Part shown: in pieces, positions 33,606 to 42,689 of the stretch
Layout: the number at the start of each line of letters is the position of its first letter
Numbering within the stretch: the stretch's first letter is position 1
DNA from: Micromonospora andamanensis
GTDB lineage: Bacteria > Actinomycetota > Actinomycetes > Mycobacteriales > Micromonosporaceae
Assembly (NCBI RefSeq): GCF_016863495.1
Contig: NZ_BOOZ01000050.1
Location: 1-52,648 of the forward strand
Length of the DNA stretch: 52,648 nt
Reading direction: 5' to 3'
Position numbers and translations under genes: made by a program
The notes under the pieces: generated by a model
What the model was told of the DNA's origin: nothing
The model's database searches: none
Seen by the model: the letters and a program-made list of their open reading frames with translations, nothing else

Positions 33606-33655
33606 ATGCGGCAAGTCGGGCCTTCCCGGGCTTCGCAGACCGCGACTTGCCGCAT
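33606..33655. repeat. Palindrome ATGCGGCAAGTCG / CGACTTGCCGCAT
   Basis: Perfect 13-bp arms (33606-33618; 33643-33655) around 24 nt, in the gap between the DUF350 gene and the convergent secreted protein. Just upstream, GGCCCGAATCTGCCTG is duplicated (about 33520-33560). A dispersed repeat or terminator; no gene lies in 33512-33778. Confidence 0.6.
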
Positions 33656-33711
33656 GTCGTGAGTCTGCGAGCCGGGCCGAGCTGGGCGGAAGGTGACGCG
33701 CGGGTGCACCC

Positions 33712-33750
33712 GGTAGGCGGCCCCGCAGGAGTGGAGCGGGGCCGCCTACC
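33712..33750 (-). terminator. Perfect 15-bp hairpin
   Basis: GGTAGGCGGCCCCGC (33712-33726) / GCGGGGCCGCCTACC (33736-33750) with a 9-nt loop, 28 bp beyond the stop of the leftward secreted protein gene. Confidence 0.7.
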
Positions 33751-33778
33751 ACCTGGTGCGCGTGCGGCCGCCGAGGTG

Positions 33779-34333
33779 TCACTTGCCGGCGGACTCGCCC
33801 GCGTCGCCACGAGCGCCCGGGCCGCCCCAGCCGCCGAACACACCGGCCTCGACGGCTGCGGTGATGGCGTCGGCCTGCTCCTGGGTCAGCTTGCCGTCCT
33901 CGACCGCCTGCGCGAGCCGCTCGGCCAGCGCCTCCTTGCGCTCCTCGGCCGACGGCGGCGTCCGCCGCTCACCTTCGGCGGCACCATCGCCGCCCTTACG
34001 GCCCTCGGCGGCACCATCGCCGCGCCACGGGAACCCCCGGTGGCCCTCGCGGTCCGTGCGGCCCTGCGGCTGGTGCTGCTCGCGCAGCTTCTCCAGCGCC
34101 TCGGTCACCTTCTCGGTCGGCACGCCCAGTTGCTCGGCCAGCGCCTCGGCGAACTGCGCGTGCCGCGCGGCCCGCTGCTCCTGGCGGTCACCCTGCGGTT
34201 CGCTGCTCGCGCTGGCGCTCGGGGTGGTCTTGTCGTCGGCGAGCGCCACGGTGGGAGCGGCGATCCCCACGCCGAGCACGCCCGCCGCGGCCAGGCCGGC
34301 CAGCAGGTGCTTCTTCGAAATCGTGCGGGACAT
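33779..34333 (-). CDS. Secreted charged helical protein
   Basis: A 184-aa exported protein. The signal peptide MSRTISKKHLLAGLAAAGVLGVGIAAPTVALA probably ends at ALA-DD. The mature part is highly charged. It contains two similar helical segments (AEALAEQLGVPTEKVTEALEKL and AERLAQAVEDGKLTQEQADAITAAVEAG) separated by a Gly/Glu/Arg-rich low-complexity stretch. ATG 34333 has GGAGG 6 nt upstream. Function unknown; similar clostripain-free helical repeats occur in many actinobacterial secreted proteins. Confidence 0.7.
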   Translation of the reverse strand: MSRTISKKHLLAGLAAAGVLGVGIAAPTVALADDKTTPSASASSEPQGDRQEQRAARHAQFAEALAEQLGVPTEKVTEALEKLREQHQPQGRTDREGHRGFPWRGDGAAEGRKGGDGAAEGERRTPPSAEERKEALAERLAQAVEDGKLTQEQADAITAAVEAGVFGGWGGPGARGDAGESAGK

Positions 34334-34463
34334 CGTTCCTCCAACTCGTCGGTGATGCGATGACGTCACCGACAGTGACGAGCCTGGCTGGGCGCGAACC
34401 ATGGCGAAGCTGTCAGCGAGCTGGCAATCCCATTCTCGAAAGCGAACAATCCCGACAAAAGGA

Positions 34464-35405
34464 TCAGCGGACGGCGGCGACCGCCGTGAGGGTGCCGGCG
34501 TCGGCGTCGAGCGTCGTCCGGGTACCTACCGGAACGGTGAGCTGACCGGGACCGTGACCGATCGGCAGGCCACCGAGCACCGGTACACCCAGATCGCCGA
34601 GGCGCTCGACGAGCACGTCGGCCACCGTGGTGTCCCAGCCGTCGGCGCAGTCGGTGAACTGCCCCACCGCCACCCCGGCCAGCCCGTCCAGCGCGCCGGC
34701 CCGGCGGAGCTGGGTCAGCATCCGGTCGACCTTGTACGGCGGTTCCTGCACGTCCTCCAGCAGCAGCACCGCGCCGGTCAGGTCGGGCATGTCCGGGGTA
34801 CCGAGGGAGGCCACCACCAGGCAGAGGTTGCCGCCCAGCAGCCGGCCGGTGGCCCGTCCCGGGACGCGTACGCCGAAGGTCTCCTCGCCCTCGACGGCGC
34901 GCACGGTGACCGGCTCGGTGCTTGTCATCGCCGCGTGCAGGGACTCGGCCGAGGCCAGCGGGGTGCGCTCGTCGCGCCAGGCCGCCCCGGGACCGTGCAC
35001 CCCGGCCAGCCGGGCGCCGCGCCAGAGCGCCAGCTGCAACGCGGTGATGTCGGAGAACCCGGCAACCACCTTCGGGTCACGGCGTACCGCCGCCATGTCG
35101 ATGGCGTCCACCACCCGCTGCGCGCCATAACCGCCCCGGGTGCAGATCACCCCGCGCACCTGCGGATCGGCGAACGCGGTGTTCAGGTCGGCCGCCCGCA
35201 GCGCGTCCGTCCCCGCCAGGTAACCCTGCCGGGCGTACGCGTTGGGCGCGAGGACCGGCCGCAGTCCCCAGCCGGTGAGCAGTTCCACGCCCCGGGCCAC
35301 CCGCTCCGGACTGGTCGGTCCGGACGGTGACACAAGCATCACCGTGTCGCCGGGGCGCAGGGCGGGTGGGCGTACGACGTCGTCGGGCGCGCTGCGGTCG
35401 GACAC
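34464..35405 (-). CDS. LD-carboxypeptidase (peptidase family S66)
   Basis: A 313-aa serine peptidase that removes the terminal D-Ala from tetrapeptide muropeptides in cell-wall recycling; MccF-type immunity proteins belong to the same family. The nucleophile serine lies in VAGFSDITALQLALW, the catalytic Glu in LLLEDVQEPPYKVDRML, and the His in GLPIGHGPGQLTVPVG. GTG 35405 (VSDRSAPDD) is chosen since the frame upstream overlaps the divergent amidotransferase promoter. Length is normal. Confidence 0.88.
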   Translation of the reverse strand: MSDRSAPDDVVRPPALRPGDTVMLVSPSGPTSPERVARGVELLTGWGLRPVLAPNAYARQGYLAGTDALRAADLNTAFADPQVRGVICTRGGYGAQRVVDAIDMAAVRRDPKVVAGFSDITALQLALWRGARLAGVHGPGAAWRDERTPLASAESLHAAMTSTEPVTVRAVEGEETFGVRVPGRATGRLLGGNLCLVVASLGTPDMPDLTGAVLLLEDVQEPPYKVDRMLTQLRRAGALDGLAGVAVGQFTDCADGWDTTVADVLVERLGDLGVPVLGGLPIGHGPGQLTVPVGTRTTLDADAGTLTAVAAVR

Positions 35406-35531
35406 AGCGGCAGAGCCTACTGCGCTGGCCGGGAAGGGTTCACCGGATCGCCCGTGACCGCGCCGACGCGCTGGACAGCGCACCGATCCCTCGCGCTGAT
35501 CGGATCGGCGAGACCGGATAGCCTCGACGAT

Positions 35532-36296
35532 GTGGCAACCGCGTTGGTGATCGAGAACGACCCGACCGACGACCCGCGCCGGCTGGGGGAGTGGCTTACC
35601 GAGGCCGGGCTGGAGCTGTCGGTGGTGCGCCCGCACGCGGGTGACGCCCTCCCCGCCGACCTGGACGGGTACGTCGCCCTGGTGGTGCTCGGCGGCGACC
35701 AGCAGGCCTACCCGCTCACCGACGGCGCGCCGGGGGCGTCCTGGTTCCCGGCCGTGGAGAAGCTGCTCCGCAAGGCGGTGCGGCACCGGCTGCCGACCCT
35801 GGGTGTCTGCCTCGGCGCGCAGTTGCTGGCCACCGCCCACGCCGGCACCGTCGTCCGCAGCCCGTCCGGGCCGGAGGTCGGGCCCGCCGTGGTCGGTAAG
35901 CGCGACGCGGCCGAGTCCGATCCGCTCTTCCGGTACGTCCCGCTGATCCCCGACGTGTTGCAGTGGCACGCCGACGAGATCACCGAGCTGCCGGTCGGTG
36001 CCACCCTGCTGGCCGCCTCCACCCGCTATCCGCACCAGGCGTTCCGGCTCGGTGACCGGGCCTGGGGGTTGCAGTTCCACATCGAGTGCGACACCGCGAT
36101 GATCGCCGACTGGGCCGCCGACTCGGTGCTGCTGGCCGAGCTGGGCTACGACCCGCAGCTGGTGATCTCCGCCTGCGACGCGGTGATGGTCGATGTCGAG
36201 GAGGTCTGGCAGCCGTTCGCGGCGCGGTTCGCCGCGCTCGCTCTCGGTGAGCTGGACGACGGGTCACGTCGTAGCCTGCCCCTGCTCGGGCACTGA
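35532..36296 (+). CDS. Class I glutamine amidotransferase
   Basis: A 254-aa stand-alone GATase-1 domain hydrolysing glutamine. The nucleophile Cys is in TLGVCLGAQLLA at about residue 97, and the His-Glu pair in WGLQFHIECD near residue 182. GTG 35532 (VATALVIENDPTDDP) is the likely start, giving the usual domain start. Its last base overlaps the ATG of glnE (36296), suggesting translational coupling and a link to nitrogen metabolism. The acceptor of the ammonia is unknown. Confidence 0.82.
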   Translation: MATALVIENDPTDDPRRLGEWLTEAGLELSVVRPHAGDALPADLDGYVALVVLGGDQQAYPLTDGAPGASWFPAVEKLLRKAVRHRLPTLGVCLGAQLLATAHAGTVVRSPSGPEVGPAVVGKRDAAESDPLFRYVPLIPDVLQWHADEITELPVGATLLAASTRYPHQAFRLGDRAWGLQFHIECDTAMIADWAADSVLLAELGYDPQLVISACDAVMVDVEEVWQPFAARFAALALGELDDGSRRSLPLLGH

Positions 36297-39200
36297 TGGG
36301 CCGGCCGACGAGCGCCACGGGCCGGCTCGCCCGCTACGGCTTCGGCGTCACCGACGACGACGCGCGGGCCCGCGCCGCCGACCTGCTCGGGCCGGACGGG
36401 CTCGACCTGTGGCGGCCACGGACGCAGGAACCGACAGGCGAGCAGGCCCAGGAGTTGCTCACCGCGCTGTCCCGGGCCGCCGACCCGGATCTGGCGCTGC
36501 GCCAGCTGCATCGGCTGGTCGAGGCGGAGCACCGGGCGACAACGGCGCCGAACGGCACCGGTGCAGCGGTGCGGCAGCGGGGCACCGGGCCCGGTCGCCA
36601 CACGGCGACCCCCGCCGATGCCACCCAGGGCGAGGACGCTGCCGGCAGTGGTACGGCCGGCGGCATCGGCGCGGGCTCGGTGCTGCTCGCCGCGCTGCAC
36701 GACGATCCGGGTCTGCGTCGCCGGCTGCTCGCCGTGCTGGGTGCCTCCTCGGCGCTCGGCGATCACCTGGTGGCCAACCCCGACCAGTGGCCGGTGCTGC
36801 GTACCGAACCGGACGGCCTCGCCCCGACCGCCGACGGCCGGCTCGACCTCTCCGGCGAGGGCAACCCGGTAGCGGTGCTGCGGCGGGCGTACCGGCTGGC
36901 GCTGCTGCGGGTCGCGGCGGCCGACCTCACCGGCGGACGCGGCCTGGAACAGTCGATGGCCGCGCTCTCTGCGCTTGCCGACGCCACGCTGTCGGCCGCC
37001 TACCAGATCGCCGTGGCGGAGCTGCCCGAGGGCACCCGGGAACCGCGCCTGGCCGTGGTCGCGATGGGCAAGTGCGGCGGTGGCGAGCTGAACTACGTCT
37101 CCGACGTCGACGTGATCTTCGTGGCGGCCGAGGACGACGACCTGACCACCGCCACCACCGTGGCCACCCGGCTGATCCACATCTGCGGCCTGGTCGCCTG
37201 GCCTGTCGACGCGGCCCTGCGCCCGGAGGGCAACCGGGGGCCGCTGGTGCGGACCCTCGCCAGCCACCTGGCCTACTACCGGCGCTGGGCCCGGACGTGG
37301 GAGTTCCAGGCGTTGCTCAAGGCCCGCCCGGCCGCCGGTGACCTGGCGCTCGGCCAGGAGTGGATCGACGCGTTGGCGCCGCTGCTCTGGCAGGCCGCCG
37401 AGCGCCCCGAGGCGGTCGAGGACGTCCGGGCGATGCGGCGCAAGATCATCGACCACATCCCGCCGAAGGAGCTGGAACGCGAGATCAAACGCGGTCCCGG
37501 CGGGCTGCGTGACATCGAGTTCGCGGTGCAACTGCTGCAACTGGTGCACGGCCGGGGCGACGAGACGTTGCGGGCGCCCGGCACCATCCCCGCCCTGCGC
37601 GCGCTTGTCACCGGCGGCTACGTCGGTCGGGCCGACGGCGAGGCGCTGCTGCGCGGCTACCGCTTCCTGCGCAGCGTCGAGCACCGACTGCAACTTCAGG
37701 GCCTCCGCCGGACGCACACGGTACCGACCGAGCCGGGCGCGTTGCGCTGGCTCGCCGCCGCGCTCGGCTACACCGCCACCCCCGGGCGCAGCGCCGTCGA
37801 GGAGTTCCGCGCCGAGTGGGTCACCCACGCCTCAGAGGTACGCCGACTGCACGCCAAGCTGCTCTACCGGCCGCTGCTGGAGTCGGTGGCCCGGGTACCG
37901 GCCGACGGGCTGCGGCTGACCCCGCAGGCGGCCCGCAACCGGCTGGAGATCCTCGGCTTCGCCGACCCGGCCGGGGCGCTGCGTCACCTCCAGGCCCTCA
38001 CCGGCGGGGTGAGCCGCACCGCAGCCATCCAGCGCACCCTGCTGCCGGTGCTGCTCAGCGAGTTCGCCGACGCTCCCGAGCCGGACCGGGGGCTGCTCAA
38101 CTACCGACAGGTCTCCGACTCCCTCGGCAGCACCCCCTGGTACCTGCGGCTGCTGCGCGACTCCGGGCCGGTGGCCCGCCGGCTGGCCCGGGTGCTCTCC
38201 TCCTCCCGGTACGTCGCGGACCTGCTGACCCGGGAACCGGAGGCGCTGCGCCTGCTGGCCGAGGAGAGCGAGCTGAGCCCCCGCCCGCGCGAGGTGCTCG
38301 TCGACGGTCTCACCGCCGCCGCGGCCCGGCACAGCGACCCGGTCGAGGCGACCCGGGCGGTACGCGCGCTGCGCCGCCGGGAACTGCTCCGCCTCGCCTG
38401 CGCCGACGTGCTCAGCCGGGCCGGCTCGATCGCCCCGGCCCGCCCGGACGGCGGCCGGACGACACCCGCCCTGGCCGACGTCACAGCTGTCGGCACGGCG
38501 CTCTCCGACGTCACCGACGCCACCCTCGCCGCCGCGCTGCGGACCGCCCGGGCCGCCCAGCCGGACCTGCCGGGACTCACCTTCGCGGTTATCGGGGTGG
38601 GTCGCCTCGGCGGATACGAGTCGAACTACCTCTCCGACGCCGACGTGCTCTTCGTCTACGAACCCCCGGACGGGGCCAGCGAGAGCGCGGCGAGCGCCGC
38701 CGCGCACGCCATCGCCGAGGAACTGCGGCGGCTGCTCGGCATGCCCGCACCGGACCCGCCCCTCGGTGTCGACGCCGACCTGCGTCCCGAGGGCCGACAG
38801 GGGCCGCTGGTCCGCAGCCTCGCCGCCTACCAGCAGTACTACGCCCGCTGGTCGCGGGTGTGGGAGGCACAGGCGCTGCTGCGCGCCCGCTGCGTCTGCG
38901 GCGACGCCGAGCTGGGCACCCGGTTCGAGCGGATGATCGACCCGATCCGGTACCCGGCCGACGGGCTGACCCGGGAACAGATCATCGAGATCCGCCGGAT
39001 CAAGGTGCGGGTGGAGACCGAGCGGCTGCCCCGGGGCGCCGACCCGGCCACCCACACCAAACTGGGCCGGGGCGGCCTGGCCGACGTGGAGTGGGCGGTG
39101 CAACTGCTCCAGCTCCGGCACGCGGGCGCGTACCCGCAGCTACGCGGCACGCGTACCCTCGACGCGCTTGCCGCCGCTCGGGACGCGGGCCTCGTCGATC

Positions 39201-39427
39201 CGGCGGACGCCGAGGCGATGGTGGCCGGCTGGACCCTCGCCGCGCAGGTCCGCAACGCGCTGATGCTGGTCCGGGGCCGCGCCGGCGACCAGTTGCCCCG
39301 GCACGGCGTGGAACTGGCAGGCGTGGTCCGGCTGCTCGGCCACGAGGACCCGGGCGAGTTCCTCGACGAGTACCTGCGCACCGGCCGCCGCTCCCGCGCC
39401 GCCACTGAACGCGTGCTGGAGATGTAG
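36296..39427 (+). CDS. glnE: Bifunctional glutamine synthetase adenylyltransferase/deadenylase
   Basis: A 1043-aa enzyme that adenylylates and deadenylylates GlnA1 according to nitrogen status. It has two nucleotidyltransferase domains. The N-terminal deadenylylase motif is GKCGGGELNYVSDVDVIFV (about 258-276). The C-terminal adenylyltransferase motif is GVGRLGGYESNYLSDADVLFV (about 767-787). Each is followed by a helical domain (EREIKRGPGGLRDIEFAVQLLQL; THTKLGRGGLADVEWAVQLLQL). Length is typical. The target tyrosine is present in GlnA1 (46013-47437). Coupled to the upstream amidotransferase gene. Confidence 0.95.
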   Translation: MGRPTSATGRLARYGFGVTDDDARARAADLLGPDGLDLWRPRTQEPTGEQAQELLTALSRAADPDLALRQLHRLVEAEHRATTAPNGTGAAVRQRGTGPGRHTATPADATQGEDAAGSGTAGGIGAGSVLLAALHDDPGLRRRLLAVLGASSALGDHLVANPDQWPVLRTEPDGLAPTADGRLDLSGEGNPVAVLRRAYRLALLRVAAADLTGGRGLEQSMAALSALADATLSAAYQIAVAELPEGTREPRLAVVAMGKCGGGELNYVSDVDVIFVAAEDDDLTTATTVATRLIHICGLVAWPVDAALRPEGNRGPLVRTLASHLAYYRRWARTWEFQALLKARPAAGDLALGQEWIDALAPLLWQAAERPEAVEDVRAMRRKIIDHIPPKELEREIKRGPGGLRDIEFAVQLLQLVHGRGDETLRAPGTIPALRALVTGGYVGRADGEALLRGYRFLRSVEHRLQLQGLRRTHTVPTEPGALRWLAAALGYTATPGRSAVEEFRAEWVTHASEVRRLHAKLLYRPLLESVARVPADGLRLTPQAARNRLEILGFADPAGALRHLQALTGGVSRTAAIQRTLLPVLLSEFADAPEPDRGLLNYRQVSDSLGSTPWYLRLLRDSGPVARRLARVLSSSRYVADLLTREPEALRLLAEESELSPRPREVLVDGLTAAAARHSDPVEATRAVRALRRRELLRLACADVLSRAGSIAPARPDGGRTTPALADVTAVGTALSDVTDATLAAALRTARAAQPDLPGLTFAVIGVGRLGGYESNYLSDADVLFVYEPPDGASESAASAAAHAIAEELRRLLGMPAPDPPLGVDADLRPEGRQGPLVRSLAAYQQYYARWSRVWEAQALLRARCVCGDAELGTRFERMIDPIRYPADGLTREQIIEIRRIKVRVETERLPRGADPATHTKLGRGGLADVEWAVQLLQLRHAGAYPQLRGTRTLDALAAARDAGLVDPADAEAMVAGWTLAAQVRNALMLVRGRAGDQLPRHGVELAGVVRLLGHEDPGEFLDEYLRTGRRSRAATERVLEM

Positions 39428-39477
39428 CGCGGCCACCCGCCACCACTGCCGGTCACTGACCGTGGTAGGACTGCTCG

Positions 39478-41106
39478 GTGCCGACATCGACCCACGCTGC
39501 CGCTCCGGACGGGCGGGCCGCCGACGCTGCGCCAGGTACCGGTGCACCCCGGCCGGCGCACCCCGTCCTCGGTGCGCTCGTGGTGTCGCTGCTGTTGGCT
39601 GTCGCGTTCCTGCTGGCCCCGCCGATGGGCACCGATCTCTCGGCGCAGGTGGCCCGCGCGGGTTTCGCCGAACGCAACGGTCTCGCCCCGCTGGACTTCT
39701 CCTGGTACGGCGGGGTCAACCAGTTCGGCTACAGCCTCTACACGCAGACGCTCGGCGCGCTGATCGGGGTGCGTACGGTCGGCGCGGTCGCCGCTGTCGT
39801 CTCCGCCGTGGCGCTGGCCTGGCTGCTGACGCTTACCGGCGCCCGCCGCCCGCTGCTCGGTGGTCTGCTGGGCGCGGTCGTCCTGGTCGGCAACCTGGCC
39901 AGTGGTCGGATCACCTTCGCCGTCGGCCTGATGTGGGCGCTGCTCGCGCTCTGCGCGGTCGCCGTGCCCCGAGGGGCGCGTTGGTGGCGGCTGTCGGCGG
40001 CCGGTGCGGCGGCGGTGCTCGCGACTGCCGCCAGCCCGGTGGCCGGACTCTTCCTCGGTGTCGCTGGCGGCACCCTGCTGATCCTCGACATCCGGCGACA
40101 CCGACGACCCGGCGCCGCCGCCCTGGTGCTCTGCCTGGTGCCGCTGGTGACGGTGGCGCCGATGGCGGTGCTCTTCGGCAACGGTGGCTGGCAGCCGTTC
40201 AGCGCCGAATCACTGCGGATCAACCTCGCCCTGGCCGTGGTGGTGCTCGCGCTCGTGCCCGTCCGGGCGCTGCGGGTCGGTGCCGCGCTGACCGGGTTGC
40301 TCCTCATCGCGGCCTACTACCTGCCCAGCCCGGTCGGCTCGAACGCGTTGCGCCTGCCGATGCTCTTCGCCCTGCCGCTCGTCGCGGCGTACGTCGGGCT
40401 GGGCCGACGATGGCTGGTCGCGCTGCTCGTCGCGCTGTTCTGGTGGCAGTCCCCGGTGATGACGAACGACATCGTCCGCCGTGGCCCGGCACCGGCGTAC
40501 GCCGCCTTCCACGAACCGCTGCTCGACGAGCTGGAACGGCGGGCACCTGTGGGGCGGATCGAGGTGGTGCCGCTGCGGGATCACTGGGAGAGCGCGTTCG
40601 TGGCCGCCGCCGTACCCCTGGCCCGGGGCTGGGAGCGGCAGGCCGACGTGGGACGCAACGCCCTCTTCTACGACGGCAGCCTCGACACCGACAGGTACGG
40701 CGAATGGCTGCGCCGGAACGCCGTCAGCTACGTCGCCGTCGCGCCGGACGCGGCGCTGGACCGGTACGGCCAGGCCGAGGCGACACTCATCCTGGCCGGC
40801 CAGCCGTACCTGCGGGAGGTCGGTCGCCCCGGGCAGTGGCGGCTGTACCAGGTGCTCGACCCGGAACCGCTTGTCTCCGGTCCCGCCCGGCTCGTCGGAT
40901 CCGACGACGCTGGTGTCCGGTTCACCGTCGACGCGCCGGCCGACGTGCTGGTCCGGGTCCGGTGGTCCCGCTGGCTGTCGCTGGCGGCCGGAGCGGGCTG
41001 CCTGAGCCCCGGCGCGGACGGGTGGGCCACGGTTCGGGCCCGCACCGCCGGCACCTTCGAGATCACCAGCAACCTGCGGCCGTCCGGCCACTGCCCGTCC
41101 GGCTGA
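39478..41106 (+). CDS. Polytopic membrane protein with C-terminal extracellular domain
   Basis: A 542-aa integral membrane protein with about ten membrane segments up to residue about 325, then a soluble domain of about 200 residues. An acidic first loop (GTDLSAQVARAGFAERN) before the second helix and the soluble tail resemble the GT-C architecture, suggesting a lipid-linked sugar transferase. No catalytic motif is conclusive. GTG 39478 is the start. It lies 50 bp after glnE and before the two MptB-like genes, probably in one transcription unit with them. Confidence 0.65.
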   Translation: MPTSTHAAAPDGRAADAAPGTGAPRPAHPVLGALVVSLLLAVAFLLAPPMGTDLSAQVARAGFAERNGLAPLDFSWYGGVNQFGYSLYTQTLGALIGVRTVGAVAAVVSAVALAWLLTLTGARRPLLGGLLGAVVLVGNLASGRITFAVGLMWALLALCAVAVPRGARWWRLSAAGAAAVLATAASPVAGLFLGVAGGTLLILDIRRHRRPGAAALVLCLVPLVTVAPMAVLFGNGGWQPFSAESLRINLALAVVVLALVPVRALRVGAALTGLLLIAAYYLPSPVGSNALRLPMLFALPLVAAYVGLGRRWLVALLVALFWWQSPVMTNDIVRRGPAPAYAAFHEPLLDELERRAPVGRIEVVPLRDHWESAFVAAAVPLARGWERQADVGRNALFYDGSLDTDRYGEWLRRNAVSYVAVAPDAALDRYGQAEATLILAGQPYLREVGRPGQWRLYQVLDPEPLVSGPARLVGSDDAGVRFTVDAPADVLVRVRWSRWLSLAAGAGCLSPGADGWATVRARTAGTFEITSNLRPSGHCPSG

Positions 41107-41214
41107 GCCCGGCCCGGCACCGCCCAGCTGTCCGGCTTGGTTGGGCCGGTCTGGCACTGTCCGGCCGGCCGCTGACGATGCCCACCTCCGGACCGCGCGC
41201 GCGGTACTGGCAGC

Positions 41215-42636
41215 ATGGCGGACGTGCCCCATCACCTCGTTCGCTGGACCGGACTGGCCGGATCGATCATGCTCTCCGTGGCGGCGTTCCTCGGGGGCGC
41301 CCTGCCCGACGGGGACCTGCGACCGAACCCGGTCAAGATCTGGCTGGGGCCGAACGGGCCGCTGATCATCGGTCTGTGGTTGTTCGGTACCGCCGCCATG
41401 GCGGTGGCCTGGTGGACGCTGCGGGACCGGGTGCCGTCGGCCCGGTGGGCCCTGGTCACCGCCGGGCTGTGGGTGCTGCCGTTCCTGTTCACCCCGCCGC
41501 TGGGCAGCCGGGACGCCTACGCGTACGCCTGCCAGGGGGCGAGCTACGCCAACGGCATCAGCCCGTACGAGTACGGCGTCTCCACGCTGCCCTGTCCGTG
41601 GCTGGACACCATGTCCTACATCTGGCGGGACACTCCCGCGCCGTACGGTCCGCTGTTCGTGGTGCTCTCCGGCGCGGTGGTCGCCGCGACAGGTTCCCTG
41701 ATCGGCAGCATCGCGCTGTTCCGGGTACTGGCCGTGGCCGGTGTGGCGCTTACCGCCGCCTGCCTGCCGGTGCTGGCCCGTCGCTGCGGCGTACCTGTCG
41801 AGCGCGCCCTCTGGCTCACCCTGGCCAGCCCGCTGGTCGGGGTGCACCTGATCTCCGGCGTGCACAACGACGCCCTGATGGTCGGGCTGCTGGTGGCCGG
41901 GCTGGCCGTGGTGGTCAGCCGCCCGGGGCGGCCCTGGCCGCTGCTGGCCGGCGGCGTCGTGCTCGGCCTGGCCGCCGGGATCAAGGTGACCGCGCTGGTG
42001 GTGGTGCCGTTCGCGGCGCTCGCCGCGATCACCGGCGGCTTCTCGCTGCGCGCGCTGCTGCGCCACGGTACGCCCGTGGTCGGCGGTACCGTGGCCACGC
42101 TGTTCGGGGTGACCCTCGCCGCCGGGCTGGACCTCGGCTGGATCACCGGGCTGTCCCACGGCAACGAGGTGGTCGCCTGGACCTCCCCGCCGACCGCCGT
42201 CGGGCAGACCGTCAACTACCTGGCGCTGCCGTTCGGCCAGCACATCGACGCGCTGCCGGTGACCCGGGCCATCGCGGTGCTGGTGCTGGCGGCAGTGCTG
42301 GTGTGGCTGTGGTTCCGGGCCCGCCACCGCGAACCGCTCTGGCACGCCGCGCTGGCGTTGACCGCGACCGTGGCGCTCGCCCCGCTGTTCCACCCCTGGT
42401 ACTGGTTCTGGCCGCTGGCGCTGCTCGCCGCCACCGCGCAGCGCACCTGGTGGTTCAGCGCGGTGACCGTCTACGCCGCGTTCCTGGTGCTGGCCGACGG
42501 CACCGGGCTGCCCCGGTACACCAAGACGGTGGGTGCGCCGCTGATGACGCTGTTCGTGATCGTGGTGGCGGTCCGCTTGGTACGGTCGGCGAAGGAGGCC
42601 CGGACGGCGGCCCGGCAACCGGTGCCTGTCGAGTAG
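41215..42636 (+). CDS. Alpha-1,6-mannosyltransferase, MptB-like (first copy)
   Basis: A 473-aa GT-C membrane glycosyltransferase using polyprenol-phosphomannose. In mycobacteria and corynebacteria, MptB builds the alpha-1,6-mannan core of lipomannan. It has about twelve membrane segments. Family text includes LGSRDAYAYACQGASYANGISPYEYG, WRDTPAPYGPLFVVLS, HLISGVHNDALMVGLL and LAPLFHPWYWFWPLALLA. The SRD acidic motif in the first long external loop is the probable catalytic site. ATG 41215 is the start. A paralogue follows 53 bp downstream. Confidence 0.82.
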   Translation: MADVPHHLVRWTGLAGSIMLSVAAFLGGALPDGDLRPNPVKIWLGPNGPLIIGLWLFGTAAMAVAWWTLRDRVPSARWALVTAGLWVLPFLFTPPLGSRDAYAYACQGASYANGISPYEYGVSTLPCPWLDTMSYIWRDTPAPYGPLFVVLSGAVVAATGSLIGSIALFRVLAVAGVALTAACLPVLARRCGVPVERALWLTLASPLVGVHLISGVHNDALMVGLLVAGLAVVVSRPGRPWPLLAGGVVLGLAAGIKVTALVVVPFAALAAITGGFSLRALLRHGTPVVGGTVATLFGVTLAAGLDLGWITGLSHGNEVVAWTSPPTAVGQTVNYLALPFGQHIDALPVTRAIAVLVLAAVLVWLWFRARHREPLWHAALALTATVALAPLFHPWYWFWPLALLAATAQRTWWFSAVTVYAAFLVLADGTGLPRYTKTVGAPLMTLFVIVVAVRLVRSAKEARTAARQPVPVE

Positions 42637-42689
42637 GCCGGTTCCGGCGGGGCGTCCCTGGACACCGCACTGGAGGAGAGGTACGGCCG